A DNA stretch of 10,000 nt. Source: Chondrilla cf. caribensis (lineage: Eukaryota > Porifera > Demospongiae > Chondrillida > Chondrillidae). A model generated the notes under the pieces. The model was not told the DNA's origin. It was given only the letters and a program-made list of their open reading frames with translations, and did no database searches. Of the stretch, positions 1 through 10,000 are shown in pieces (within the stretch, counting starts at the first letter, position 1; each line of letters begins with the position of its first letter). Where the stretch lies: NCBI GenBank assembly GCA_964020155.1, contig OZ026553.1, forward strand, positions 4,989,009 through 4,999,008, in the 5' to 3' direction. Both the position numbers and the translations under genes were made by a program.

Positions 1-41
1 GCTGCATGTATCCCATTTCCCTAACCTCCGTATCTCTCCAG

Positions 42-1041
42 CTATCTCCGTCAGGTCCAGGAAGAGGTTCTTCGTCTTTCAACTCTGGGTCCCTATGCAG
101 CCAGGTTCTCTGAGGAGGACATCACTGTGGGAGGGTACCCCATCCCTGCCATGGTGAGTGGAGGTCATGTGTTACAAGATATGTAATCCCATGGCTATGA
201 ATATGATTACACTTTTCCCAATGTATATATTCTCCTCTCTCCAGACTCCAATTGTCCATGCTCTGGGTGTCGTGTCTGAAGATGAGAAGATCTGGAATAA
301 CCCAGGAGTGTGAGTTGAAGTGTAATCATTTTGTGTTTTAGGGGCTGCCACAGGCATACAGGACTTCCGGTATGTAACGTTCGGCATATATATTTATGTA
401 TATAATATGTGTTCCTACACGTAACCGCAACAATGAATTTATATTATAATTATATTGCGCAAAATAAAGATGGCCGATTTTGAACACCAACAATTAGAAA
501 TTGGGCTAGAATTCATGCACTGAAGCTCCGCCGAATGTTATAGCTTCAGCAAAGGTTCGTCTGAACACAAGGAAGTCGCCCAAATAATTCGAGTGCAGGG
601 GGCAGCAGTCCCACAGGTTTTTGAACTCGAATTACTTGTTTTAATTTCCATGTAAGGTATTACTATACGAAGACATATTCATGTATGTGAAGGTTCACAG
701 TATTCATCCAACAATGTCTACTTCAGAATAGGTGTGCTAATGCCAGAATATATGTATGTCTGTGTTCTGTGTTCATTCCTTTTTGTAGATTTGACCCTGA
801 TCGTTTCACACCAGAAGAGGCTGCAAAACGAGAACCGAATTCCTTTGTTCCTTTTGGATTCGGAAAAAGGATTTGTCCGGGCTACATTTTCGCTTACATT
901 GAAGTTGCCACTTTCCTTGCTATGCTTCTCAGAAAGTACTCTGTTACCATAGTAACAACAGAGCCTGTCAAAAAGGTGCATGGTCTCGTTACTTGTCCAA
1001 AGGAAGAGATCATTGCAAAATTTACCCTTCGTGAAGAGTGA
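42..1041 (+). CDS. Cytochrome P450, C-terminal three exons (CYP20-like), 5' end outside window
   Basis: Three exons join in one frame: 42-153, 245-309 and 789-1041 (stop TGA 1039-1041), giving 142 residues of a P450 C-terminus. Donors are GTGAGT at 154 and GTGAGT at 310; acceptors are CAG at 39-41, CAG at 242-244 and TAG at 786-788. The K-helix ExxR is E-V-L-R (64-75). The PERF-type segment reads P-D-R-F (796-807). The heme loop FxxGxRxCxG is complete (853-882), with the axial cysteine at 874-876. P450s are heme monooxygenases, normally anchored to the ER membrane or in mitochondria. The motif spacing, the stretch HALGVV before FDPDRF and the LVTCPKEE end recall CYP20A1 from memory; this subfamily call is inference. 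Unlike my recollection of vertebrate CYP20A1, whose heme loop is degenerate, this loop is canonical. Nothing looks broken. No AATAAA was found close behind the stop. Confidence 0.88.
310..788 (+). other. Last P450 intron, with a small imperfect inverted repeat
   Basis: This 479-bp intron starts GTGAGT and ends TTTTGTAG. It is AT-rich and shows no coding signal that fits the gene. At 581-597 and 622-638 there is an imperfect inverted repeat (15 of 17 positions, 24-base loop). A shorter one, TGAAGCT/AGCTTCA, lies near 522-549. These could be foldback remnants of a small transposon; no target duplication was seen. Confidence 0.6.
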
Positions 1042-1334
1042 ACACAGATACATATGGCGGCCATCTTACACATCTCATTAACTGATTTAATTGTTACATC
1101 TGTAGAAACAGAGATTTTCTGTACTTGAATGCTGGTACGTATATTGTAGTTGGCAGTTTTGTAGACTTAGTGATGATCATAAATAGAGTACAAGTTACTT
1201 GTTGCAAATCAATTATCAGTGAATATGGATATTGTTTGTTGAGGCAATATATGTTGTGCATGTTTTGCAATGGCACTACACTGGTAGTTGTAAATATATA
1301 TTATATAATATATTATAGCACATAATAATATACA
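1042..1334 (+). other. P450 3' UTR and spacer
   Basis: This is AT-rich sequence after the P450 stop. I see no gene in it and no perfect AATAAA, only weak variants such as CATAAA near 1180, so the end of the P450 transcript is not placed. Confidence 0.5.
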
Positions 1335-1393
<59 letters not shown>

Positions 1394-1426
1394 TATATAC
1401 ATATACATATACATATATATACATAT
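1335..1426. repeat. (TA)n microsatellite
   Basis: An almost pure TA run extends from about 1336 to 1388. It continues into imperfect (TATACA)-type sequence to about 1426. Confidence 0.95.
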
Positions 1427-1431
1427 TCATG

Positions 1432-1467
1432 GAGTGAGCAGCATGTCAGAATGAGAAGACTGTCGGA
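1432..1467 (+). repeat. 36-bp direct repeat, copy 1
   Basis: It begins GAGTGAGCAGCATGTC and matches 1803-1838 at 35 of 36 positions in the same orientation. The copies start 371 bp apart. The origin is not known; a shorter partial echo (GGAATGAGAAGAC) lies near 1778-1790. Confidence 0.85.
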
Positions 1468-1485
1468 TTATAACAATCCCTATAT

Positions 1486-1538
1486 CAACATCTGCAGACA
1501 GAATACTGTGTATTGCATAAGCAATAACTGCTGTTGAT
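1486..1538 (+). repeat. 53-bp inverted repeat, left copy
   Basis: It begins CAACATCTGCAGACAG and ends GCTGTTGAT. It equals the reverse complement of 2352-2404 at 51 of 53 positions. The pair brackets about 919 bp and could be terminal repeats of a decayed DNA transposon, but no target duplication is visible at the outer ends. Confidence 0.85.
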
Positions 1539-1668
1539 AGGTTTGAGCAGATGATAGGTTTTAAGAGAGTTTGGTTGGTTTAAATCCCCGAGAGGCGATT
1601 TTTTTTAATTTCAAAATTATACACATTTTACATCATACTTGAGGCAAAAAGGATACAAGCAAACACAA

Positions 1669-1769
1669 TAAAAGCATTCAAAAATGATAAAGGATGTTGG
1701 CCCAAGGCCCTTAATATTTTTGAATGTTTTCATTGGGATAACAAGCAAAAAAAGGGAAAGAACAAGGTA
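1669..1769 (-). repeat. Fragment shared, in inverted orientation, with the VWA gene 3' UTR
   Basis: Read on the minus strand, this block aligns with 4732-4794 on the plus strand, including a shared TACCTTGTTCTTTCCCTTTT and the following GCTTGTTATCC. This copy carries 37 extra bases (1701-1737) flanked by CCCAA and TTGGG. The extra stretch lies within a hairpin-like pair CATTCAAAAAT/ATTTTTGAATG. It is either a dispersed transposon piece or a relic 3' end of a related gene. Confidence 0.75.
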
Positions 1770-1802
1770 GGGATGAGTGGAATGAGAAGACCTGGTCCAC
1801 CT

Positions 1803-1838
1803 GAGTGAGCAGCATGTCGGAATGAGAAGACTGTCGGA
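1803..1838 (+). repeat. 36-bp direct repeat, copy 2
   Basis: Same sequence as 1432-1467 with one substitution (G for A in GTCGGAATG). Confidence 0.85.
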
Positions 1839-2256
1839 ATAGGGGGAGAAACACATTATTATTCAAATCAAAGTCAAAGAACAACAAATGTGATACAAAA
1901 AGGAAGCCTCGAACTCAGGGGTTACGTGAGGTGACAAATAGTCACCGGGTGTTCACTGCCCTGGCAAGGTCTGGTCCCAATTCACGCAAGACGAAGTCTA
2001 GGGCATGATGGGACAAAAGTCAAAAAAAAAAGAGAAAGGATTGCATGAGAGGCATAGAAAGCTTGTTTCTACATTGTCGAGCATTAAAAGACTGTTCAGT
2101 GGACAGCGATTTGCTAAATTCGCGTAGGGGTCTCCACTCGCCGCCACCGTCTTCAGAGTCGATCTTTAAATCTTCGCCTTGCCTACTCACTCCTTCTGTC
2201 CTACAGCTAGTTCATTCTAATCAATGTTAGTGGCGTTCCTCATTTGATATAGCTAA
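1839..2256. other. Gene-free spacer between repeats
   Basis: There is no convincing gene. A 61-codon open frame at 2045-2230 has no domain or repeat I recognise. On the minus strand, near 1900-1912, the sequence GAGTTCGAGGC resembles a Pol III B box and is followed by a short T run; this is weak evidence for a tRNA-like SINE remnant. A perfect GGTGAC/GTCACC hairpin sits at about 1930-1947. Confidence 0.4.
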
Positions 2257-2294
2257 CTTTATCTTCAATCTTTATCTTTATCTTTATCTTCAAT
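2257..2294 (+). repeat. (CTTTAT)n-type low-complexity tract
   Basis: Several near-perfect six-base units (CTTTAT) are interrupted by CTTCAAT. Confidence 0.8.
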
Positions 2295-2351
2295 TTTCCA
2301 CTACTTGCCACGTGTTGACCGCCATCTTACTCAGGTTGTTACAAGCCCTAA

Positions 2352-2404
2352 ATCAACAGCAGTTATTGCTTTTGCAATACACAGTATTCTGTCTGCAGCT
2401 GTTG
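2352..2404 (-). repeat. 53-bp inverted repeat, right copy
   Basis: It is the inverted partner of 1486-1538 (51 of 53). It ends only a base or two before the long-armed MITE begins at 2406. Confidence 0.85.
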
Positions 2405-2405
2405 G

Positions 2406-2749
2406 TAGACACCCTAAACTGGTTCTAGGTTCTATGTCTGAATTAATTGAACCGCTTGTTGTAATGTACGTATAATAGCTCTCAGACTAATAGAATGGTC
2501 AAACATTCATAGCAGCCGAACAGGACAGCGTGTACCCGTATGGTGAAATCGTTTCAAAACTGGAACCGGTCTTACTATATAATTACCGAGCCGTTATATA
2601 GGCGAGGCAGCTAATCGTGGCGTGACGCTGTCCTGTTCGGCTGCTATGAATGTTTGACAATTCTTTTAGGCCTATATATAGCTACGTACATTACAACAAG
2701 CGGTTGAATTAATTGAACCATAGAACCTAAAACCAATTTAGGGTGTCTA
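2406..2749. mobile_element. MITE with about 125-bp terminal inverted repeats
   Basis: The arms 2407-2531 and 2625-2748 are reverse complements over most of their length. The outer about 60 bases differ at about six positions. An inner 33-base stretch (2499-2531 against 2625-2657) is perfect, and about 30 bases between these parts have diverged. The loop is 93 bases. The ends read TA-GACACCC and GGGTGTC-TA, consistent with a TA target duplication and a 340-bp element. No transposase fits inside, so it is non-autonomous. TA targets point to the Tc1/mariner superfamily, but the family itself is not identified. Confidence 0.85.
2673..2681 (+). promoter_or_regulatory. TATA-like box inside the MITE right arm
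   Basis: TATATATAG lies about 150 bp upstream of the VWA gene ATG, in the part of the right arm that has diverged from the left arm. It may serve as a core promoter; the transcription start is not known. Confidence 0.3.
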
Positions 2750-2829
2750 TAATACTAGAACATTCAAGCGCAGACTCCTACAAGCTCAGTACACTTTACA
2801 GCTGCAGGTTAAATTTTATTCTCTGGCGA

Positions 2830-4668
2830 ATGTTTCGTTTTGGGCTTATTTCGATTCTGTTGGCGGCAGTATCAATCGCCTCAGGACAATTCCAGCCAAA
2901 CAGCGGAGTCCGGGCACTTATCGACCGGAATGTGGCCATTGTTAATCGGTTAGCAGATACGGCAATTGCGGAGTTCGGCCAACGTTGTAGCGGATCATGT
3001 TCGTCCGGTTCCTGTTCTCAACTAGCCTGTAAGAACTCTTTGGAATGGCCGTCCTGTACAAACGAGTACGGGAGTATTCCGGTGACTACATTTCAAGGAA
3101 AATGTACTCAATTTTGTTCGATTAGGAAGGTTGACCGTCAGAATTCGGTTGTTCGCTATCCTTCTTCTGATCCTTCTACTCTTATGAACGCTGAAGTGGC
3201 CACAGAAACCTGCTGGACTCGAAACATGGATACCCGGTTCAAACAAGAACTGGCGGGGACTTTGCAGAGCACCACTCTGAGATGGCAGTACATTGGAACA
3301 CCCAACGGGTTCTACCGCATATACCCGGGTTCTGCACAAGAGTCCTGCAACAGCTATGATCCCCGTGTGCGTCCTTGGTATGTGGCTGCCACCAGTGGTC
3401 CCAAGAATGTGATTTTGGTCATCGACGTTAGTGGATCTATGAACCTTTTCAATCGTCTGTTCATAGCTACAGAAGCAGCCAAAACTGTTGTGAACACATT
3501 GACAAACTTTGACTATGTTGGTTTGGTTGCCTTTTCTAGCAATGCTGGAGTGGTCCCCATAAGTGGGAGTAATCTTCTTGTACAGGCCACTAACGACAAC
3601 CTCAAACTCATTGTCAATGCTATAGATAGACTAACAGCTACTGGTGGAACCAACTACCAGGCTGCCTTCAACACTGCCTTTGATTTGCTGGAGCGAAGCA
3701 AATCGGCTGAATCGTTTGTCAACTGTCATTCTGCAATCCTATTTCTAACAGATGGTGAGCCAACTGTTGGCCCCCAAGATGAAAGTTTTCTCACCAACCT
3801 TGTGACTAATCTCAACCAAGGAGACAAAGCAACAATCTTCACATATGCTTTGGGATCGGGAGCATCCCAAACCATACCTAAAAGAATTGCTTGTGCAAAC
3901 AAAGGTATCTTCATTGCTGTACCAGATGGTGGAGATCTTCGTTTTGTCATGAGTCAGTATTACGATTACTACTCCACCCTCCGCCAAAGTGTGGATAACC
4001 TGTCTCCCATCTGGGTGGAACCTTACGTTGACTTCTTTGGACTGGGTGATGTCACCACGGTGTCTCGTGCTCTCTATGACAACAGTACCAATCCACCTCG
4101 ACTGTACAGTGTTGTTGCTGTGGACATTCTGATCAGGGACCTTCGTAATGCCGACCCTGTCAACTGGCAACAAACCATCACATTCCTCTCTCGTCAAGTC
4201 CAATGTCCGACATTGCGAAATGTGAGTGAATGCCAACTGGATGCTTTTCGTGTGAGCAGAGGGAATGAGGCTTCAAGATGCGGTAACACCAACTGTAATG
4301 AGGAAAGTGTGTCCCACTCCTGTCCATCTCATGGTTCAATCCCCAGATTCTGTTCAACCCAGCGTTCAAACTACCAAGGAGAAGTGTGTTGTCAGGATAG
4401 TCCCCTCTCTCCAGCTTGTGAAAGTGTGACCACATTCGATGCTGCCAATGTTGACAAGACAACTGTTCCCGGAGGAGGAATGAATACGACAGACAACACA
4501 ACTGTTCCTGGAGGAGGAATGAATACGACAGACAATACAACTGTTCCCGGAGGAGGAATGAATAAGACAGACAACACAACTGTTCCCGGAGGAGGAATGA
4601 AGACAGCGTTTGCCACTGTTGGAGTAACCTTGGTGTTTAGTATGCTGTCATTCCTTGTAATTGTGTAA
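2830..4668 (+). CDS. Secreted VWA/Cache-domain protein, probably GPI-anchored (alpha2delta/CACHD1-like, compact)
   Basis: A single 612-residue open frame. The first ATG is at 2830 and starts a clear signal peptide (residues 1 to about 19, MFRFGLISILLAAVSIASG); the frame is open upstream but has no ATG there. A cysteine-rich N-terminal region and the first half of a Cache-like domain follow, ending in YDPRVRPWY (176-184). The VWA domain (about 193-375) has a full MIDAS: D199-x-S201-x-S203, TGGTN (271-275) and TDGE with D308. The second Cache half follows (WVEPYVDFFGLGDV near 395-408, VVAVDI to about 440), then a Cys-rich segment to about 530. A 13-residue repeat stalk (544-590) is rich in N-x-T sites, and the last about 20 residues are hydrophobic. 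This order is that of calcium-channel alpha2delta and CACHD1 proteins, which are about 1000 residues or longer. A channel role is inference only; an adhesion or sensing role is equally possible. No introns are seen. Confidence 0.9.
   Translation: MFRFGLISILLAAVSIASGQFQPNSGVRALIDRNVAIVNRLADTAIAEFGQRCSGSCSSGSCSQLACKNSLEWPSCTNEYGSIPVTTFQGKCTQFCSIRKVDRQNSVVRYPSSDPSTLMNAEVATETCWTRNMDTRFKQELAGTLQSTTLRWQYIGTPNGFYRIYPGSAQESCNSYDPRVRPWYVAATSGPKNVILVIDVSGSMNLFNRLFIATEAAKTVVNTLTNFDYVGLVAFSSNAGVVPISGSNLLVQATNDNLKLIVNAIDRLTATGGTNYQAAFNTAFDLLERSKSAESFVNCHSAILFLTDGEPTVGPQDESFLTNLVTNLNQGDKATIFTYALGSGASQTIPKRIACANKGIFIAVPDGGDLRFVMSQYYDYYSTLRQSVDNLSPIWVEPYVDFFGLGDVTTVSRALYDNSTNPPRLYSVVAVDILIRDLRNADPVNWQQTITFLSRQVQCPTLRNVSECQLDAFRVSRGNEASRCGNTNCNEESVSHSCPSHGSIPRFCSTQRSNYQGEVCCQDSPLSPACESVTTFDAANVDKTTVPGGGMNTTDNTTVPGGGMNTTDNTTVPGGGMNKTDNTTVPGGGMKTAFATVGVTLVFSMLSFLVIV
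4459..4599 (+). repeat. 39-bp in-frame coding minisatellite (3.6 copies)
   Basis: Units lie at 4459-4497, 4498-4536 and 4537-4575, with a partial unit at 4576-4599. Each encodes TTVPGGGMNTTDN, with one N to NK change in unit 3. Two N-x-T sequons per unit suggest a glycosylated extended stalk just before the C-terminal anchor signal. Near-identical units suggest recent expansion, and copy number may vary among individuals. Confidence 0.95.
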
Positions 4669-4731
4669 CATCATATATTGCTGATGATTGGAGTTTTGAG
4701 AGTTGTATAATCTCATATTTTGCTTTAGCCA

Positions 4732-4794
4732 TACCTTGTTCTTTCCCTTTTTTGCTTGTTATCCATACATCCTTTTTCATTTTTAAATGTTTTA
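4732..4794 (+). repeat. 3' UTR segment shared with 1669-1769
   Basis: It aligns to the minus strand of 1669-1769 with a few substitutions and single-base gaps, but lacks that copy's 37-bp insert. It ends just before the AATAAA at 4798. Confidence 0.75.
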
Positions 4795-4797
4795 GAT

Positions 4798-4803
4798 AAT
4801 AAA
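4798..4803 (+). promoter_or_regulatory. Poly(A) signal AATAAA for the VWA gene
   Basis: A perfect AATAAA lies 130 bases after the stop, in AT-rich sequence. The 3' UTR is therefore about 150 bases if cleavage follows as usual. Confidence 0.65.
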
Positions 4804-4955
4804 TTATATTAGTGAAAGAAGTAATCTAAAAATGACATTGATTTGGGATTAAACATGTTCTGGATCCTATTTCATGACCTCTTTTCGATCTCTGATTTGA
4901 ATTTGCACACCGTAACTAATTCTCATTAAATTAAATTGCTCTAGGGTTCGTGATA

Positions 4956-5130
4956 CAGTAGAACCTCTCTATTACGGACACTTTGAGACCTTGATTTTAG
5001 TCCTTAGTACAGAGGTTTCCTCAATTCAGAGGTCACTTACTACACTACAGTACTACACTGGGATACAGAATGCTGTCCTTATTATAGAGGTTTCTGCTAT
5101 TCAGAGGTTTGTAATAGAGAGGTTCCACTG
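4956..5130. mobile_element. pogo/Tigger-like MITE with TA target duplication
   Basis: The 175-bp element starts CAGTAGAACCTCTCTATTA and ends with its inverted partner TAATAGAGAGGTTCCACTG, with TA on each side (4954-4955 and 5131-5132). Terminal CAGT followed by a CCTC core and a TA target are typical of pogo/Tigger elements in the Tc1/mariner superfamily. Sub-terminal echoes of CAGAGGTTT lie near 5009, 5027 and 5101. There is no transposase, so it is non-autonomous. Confidence 0.85.
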
Positions 5131-5589
5131 TATTACAAATTGATCCGAATTCGAAGGTTTGTCGGTAACAGTCTCTTCCTATCCTTGTCATGCTATCATA
5201 CTGCGCATACAGTGTTGAAGGCACTTCTGTTTGTCCTGGGTTATCTCCTCCTGCTCGAGGGCTGCACATCTCCTCATGTTTCTCTTGTCGAGATGAGTCA
5301 GAGTGACAAGGCACTACTGAAGAGAGCGCTTGAGAAGAAGAGACTGGAAACTAATTAAAGGCACATTCACCAGAATTACCTTGATTTAAACAGCATAAAA
5401 TTGTGCACTCCAAACGGTTCAAAGTCAACATAGAAGATTTCCTGTTCAAGGAAAAGGAAATACATTGTGTCCAAGACGTAGTGGTGGAACCTCTGGTTTT
5501 GAAAATTATCCAAGCGAGGCATCTGGACTTGTCAATTTCCGAACAAACCTTTTTCCGGGCAGTTGTACCTTCGTGGATACTGCGGCTAC
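5131..5589. other. Spacer with uncertain coding potential
   Basis: Between the MITE and the TG repeat several short frames stay open (about 5140-5358, 5403-5651 and 5465-5662 on the plus strand). I recognise no family in any of them. The end of the longest two is only translated TG repeat. This may be decayed coding sequence, UTR of a neighbour, or chance. Confidence 0.3.
5293..5358 (+). other. Candidate small ORF, 21 residues
   Basis: ATG at 5293 opens MSQSDKALLKRALEKKRLE and ends with TAA at 5356-5358. The peptide is charged and helix-prone. The frame is open upstream to about 5140 without an ATG and includes a hydrophobic run (ALLFVLGYLLLL), so this could instead be a terminal exon of a small membrane protein, with an acceptor near TACAG at 5208-5212. 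No upstream exon is identified and the family is unknown. Confidence 0.2.
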
Positions 5590-5602
5590 GTGTGTGTGTG
5601 TG

Positions 5603-5636
<34 letters not shown>
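5590..5636. repeat. (TG)n microsatellite
   Basis: TG run with one interruption (TGTTG near 5601-5605). Confidence 0.95.
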
Positions 5637-5639
<3 letters not shown>

Positions 5640-6496
5640 AGAAAAATGTGACAGTCATGTGATTGTAGATTCTGTTCCCATTCAGTGTTGGGATGAAATG
5701 GAAAGTAGCCTTGGTGGGCTCACCACAGGAACACATATCAGGTCATCATATTCGAGAATCCACTCTTAGACTAATAACAGTTATCTAAATAGTATAGGCA
5801 CACATAATTCTATCCCATTTATTTCAGTTTTAATTCTCGTTTTCATATTTAGGACAGTATAAGATTGTTTTTGATCAATAGCTAGTTTATAATACAGACA
5901 CTTTATAATAAGTCTATTAAAATCTGGGATAATATTATATCATTGTTGAAATGTAAAACAATCGCCATACTGAAGATCCAAATAGATTCCTCCGGACCCG
6001 TATGCCATATCCGTATGGACAATGTTGTGTACAAACGCACACACTTGCGGCTGGAGTCCAACTGACTAGTATAAAAGAGTGAATTAGCGAAACTCTGTCG
6101 GCCGGTGAAGTCACCGCTCAGCAGGCAAAGCCAGCCTGCCTTCACACCAATGTGTGATATCGGGTTCGAAATCCAGAGGCCATGTTTTTTTTTGTTTTTT
6201 TTTCATTGGTTCTCAGTACAGAATATATCGCAAACAGCTGGAATGGCAAACAAAGACCTCGCGTCTGTACCGTATTATACGTACGTAGGTGACACTCTGG
6301 ATAATCCTAACTGAATGATCAAGCTTAAGTCGACAGGGAGTACGTTTATAATATCGATTCTTCGAATTTTCCATTTTCAATAATATTAAATACATGCAGC
6401 ACTCTGCCTTTACTGACATCGCTATATTGAAATGCATAACAAAGTCACTCCTAAAGCATAAGAGAAAAGCTGAAGGTTAGGTCAAAATGGACTGTG
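5637..6496. other. Gene-free spacer, including the presumed 3' UTR of the PPR gene
   Basis: No gene is supported. For the minus-strand PPR gene ending at 6497, the nearest perfect poly(A) signal on that strand is AATAAA at 5823-5818, about 675 bases past the stop; closer variants such as TATAAA near 6344 are weak. A possible SINE remnant lies at 6086-6203. Confidence 0.5.
6086..6203 (+). other. Possible tRNA-like SINE remnant (B box plus T-tracts)
   Basis: GGTTCGAAATCC at 6163-6174 resembles a Pol III B box, with one extra base against the consensus. It is followed within 11 bases by T9-G-T9 (6185-6203), like a Pol III terminator or SINE tail. An A-box-like TAGCGAAACTC lies near 6086. The T-arm pairing is poor, so this is not a functional tRNA gene. 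Confidence 0.25.
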
Positions 6497-9601
<3,105 letters not shown>

Positions 9602-9627
9602 CTACATTGGTAAAAAAAATATGTCAC

Positions 9628-10000
9628 ACCAGTAGAGGTCCCACTGTACACACACTAGTAGAGGTCCCACTGTACACACACTAGTAGAGGTCCTACTGTA
9701 CACACACTAGTAGAGGTGCTACTGTACACACACTAGTAGAGGTCCTACTGTACACACACTAGTAGAGGTCCTACTGTACACACACTAGTGGAGGTCCTAC
9801 TGTACACACACCAGTAGAGGTGCTACTGTACACACACCAGTAGAGGTCCTACTGTACACACACTAGTAGAGGTCCCACTGTACACACACTAGTAGAGGTC
9901 CTACTGTACACACACTAGTAGAGGTCCTACTGTACACACACTAGTAGAGGTCTCACTGTACACACACTAGTAGAGGTGCTACTGTACACACACTAGTAGA
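9628..10000. repeat. 26-bp minisatellite running off the window
   Basis: Fourteen full units from 9628 plus 9 bases, all exactly 26 bp. The core is ACTAGTAGAGG then TCCTACTGTACACAC. Variable sites are CTAG/CCAG and TCC/TGC/TCT. It lies upstream of the first visible PPR exon, presumably in an intron, and continues past 10000. Confidence 0.95.

Noticed and set aside
718..1053. Minus-strand frame of 111 codons over the P450
   Set aside because: It is the shadow of the last P450 exon, whose motifs are on the plus strand.
2045..2230. 61-codon plus-strand frame
   Set aside because: It lies in repeat-rich spacer with no domain, splice context or recognisable similarity.
2743..2829. Upstream extension of the VWA frame
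   Set aside because: It is open but has no ATG, starts at a GTG inside the MITE arm, and would bury the clear signal peptide that begins at 2830.
4178..4616. Minus-strand frames with a repeated FIPPPGTVVLSV-type or CLSYSFLLREQ-type sequence
   Set aside because: They are the antisense of the 39-bp coding repeat; the sense strand has the signal peptide, domains and stop.
6163..6203. Functional tRNA gene
   Set aside because: The T-arm pairs poorly, the B box has an extra base, and no acceptor stem or anticodon arm can be drawn.

Overview
The window is genomic DNA of an animal. Two multi-exon genes have short GT-AG introns (about 90 to 480 bp). There is dense (CA/TG)n microsatellite, and there are small inverted-repeat transposons with TA target sites. 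The protein families (a CYP20-like cytochrome P450, a von Willebrand A plus Cache surface protein, a pentatricopeptide repeat protein) fit an invertebrate metazoan, possibly an early-branching one such as a sponge. That last step is inference; nothing in the sequence fixes the taxon.

Layout, left to right. (1) 42-1041, plus strand: the last three exons of a cytochrome P450. (2) About 1042-2750: a spacer full of repeats, holding a TA microsatellite, a 36-bp direct repeat, a 53-bp inverted repeat, a fragment shared with the 3' end of the next gene, and a 340-bp MITE with 125-bp inverted arms. (3) 2830-4668, plus strand: an intact, apparently single-exon gene for a 612-residue secreted protein with split Cache and VWA domains. 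Its stalk is built from a 39-bp coding repeat and it ends in a GPI-type hydrophobic tail; a poly(A) signal lies at 4798. (4) 4956-5130: a pogo/Tigger-like MITE with a TA target duplication. (5) About 5131-6496: a spacer with one questionable small ORF and a possible tRNA-like SINE remnant. (6) 6497-9601, minus strand: the last ten coding exons of a PPR protein, LRPPRC-like in style, with intron phases that agree at every junction. Its introns carry five CA/TG microsatellites, a 31-bp minisatellite and, past the last visible exon, a 26-bp minisatellite running off the window.

The VWA gene and the PPR gene converge. Nothing suggests that the three genes act in one pathway: the P450 should be a membrane monooxygenase, the VWA/Cache protein a cell-surface protein, and the PPR protein an organellar RNA-binding protein. 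The most unusual aspects are the compact intronless VWA/Cache gene beside a MITE arm, two splice donors formed by the ends of (GT)n tracts, and a minisatellite whose unit resembles the terminal repeat of the nearby pogo-like MITE.
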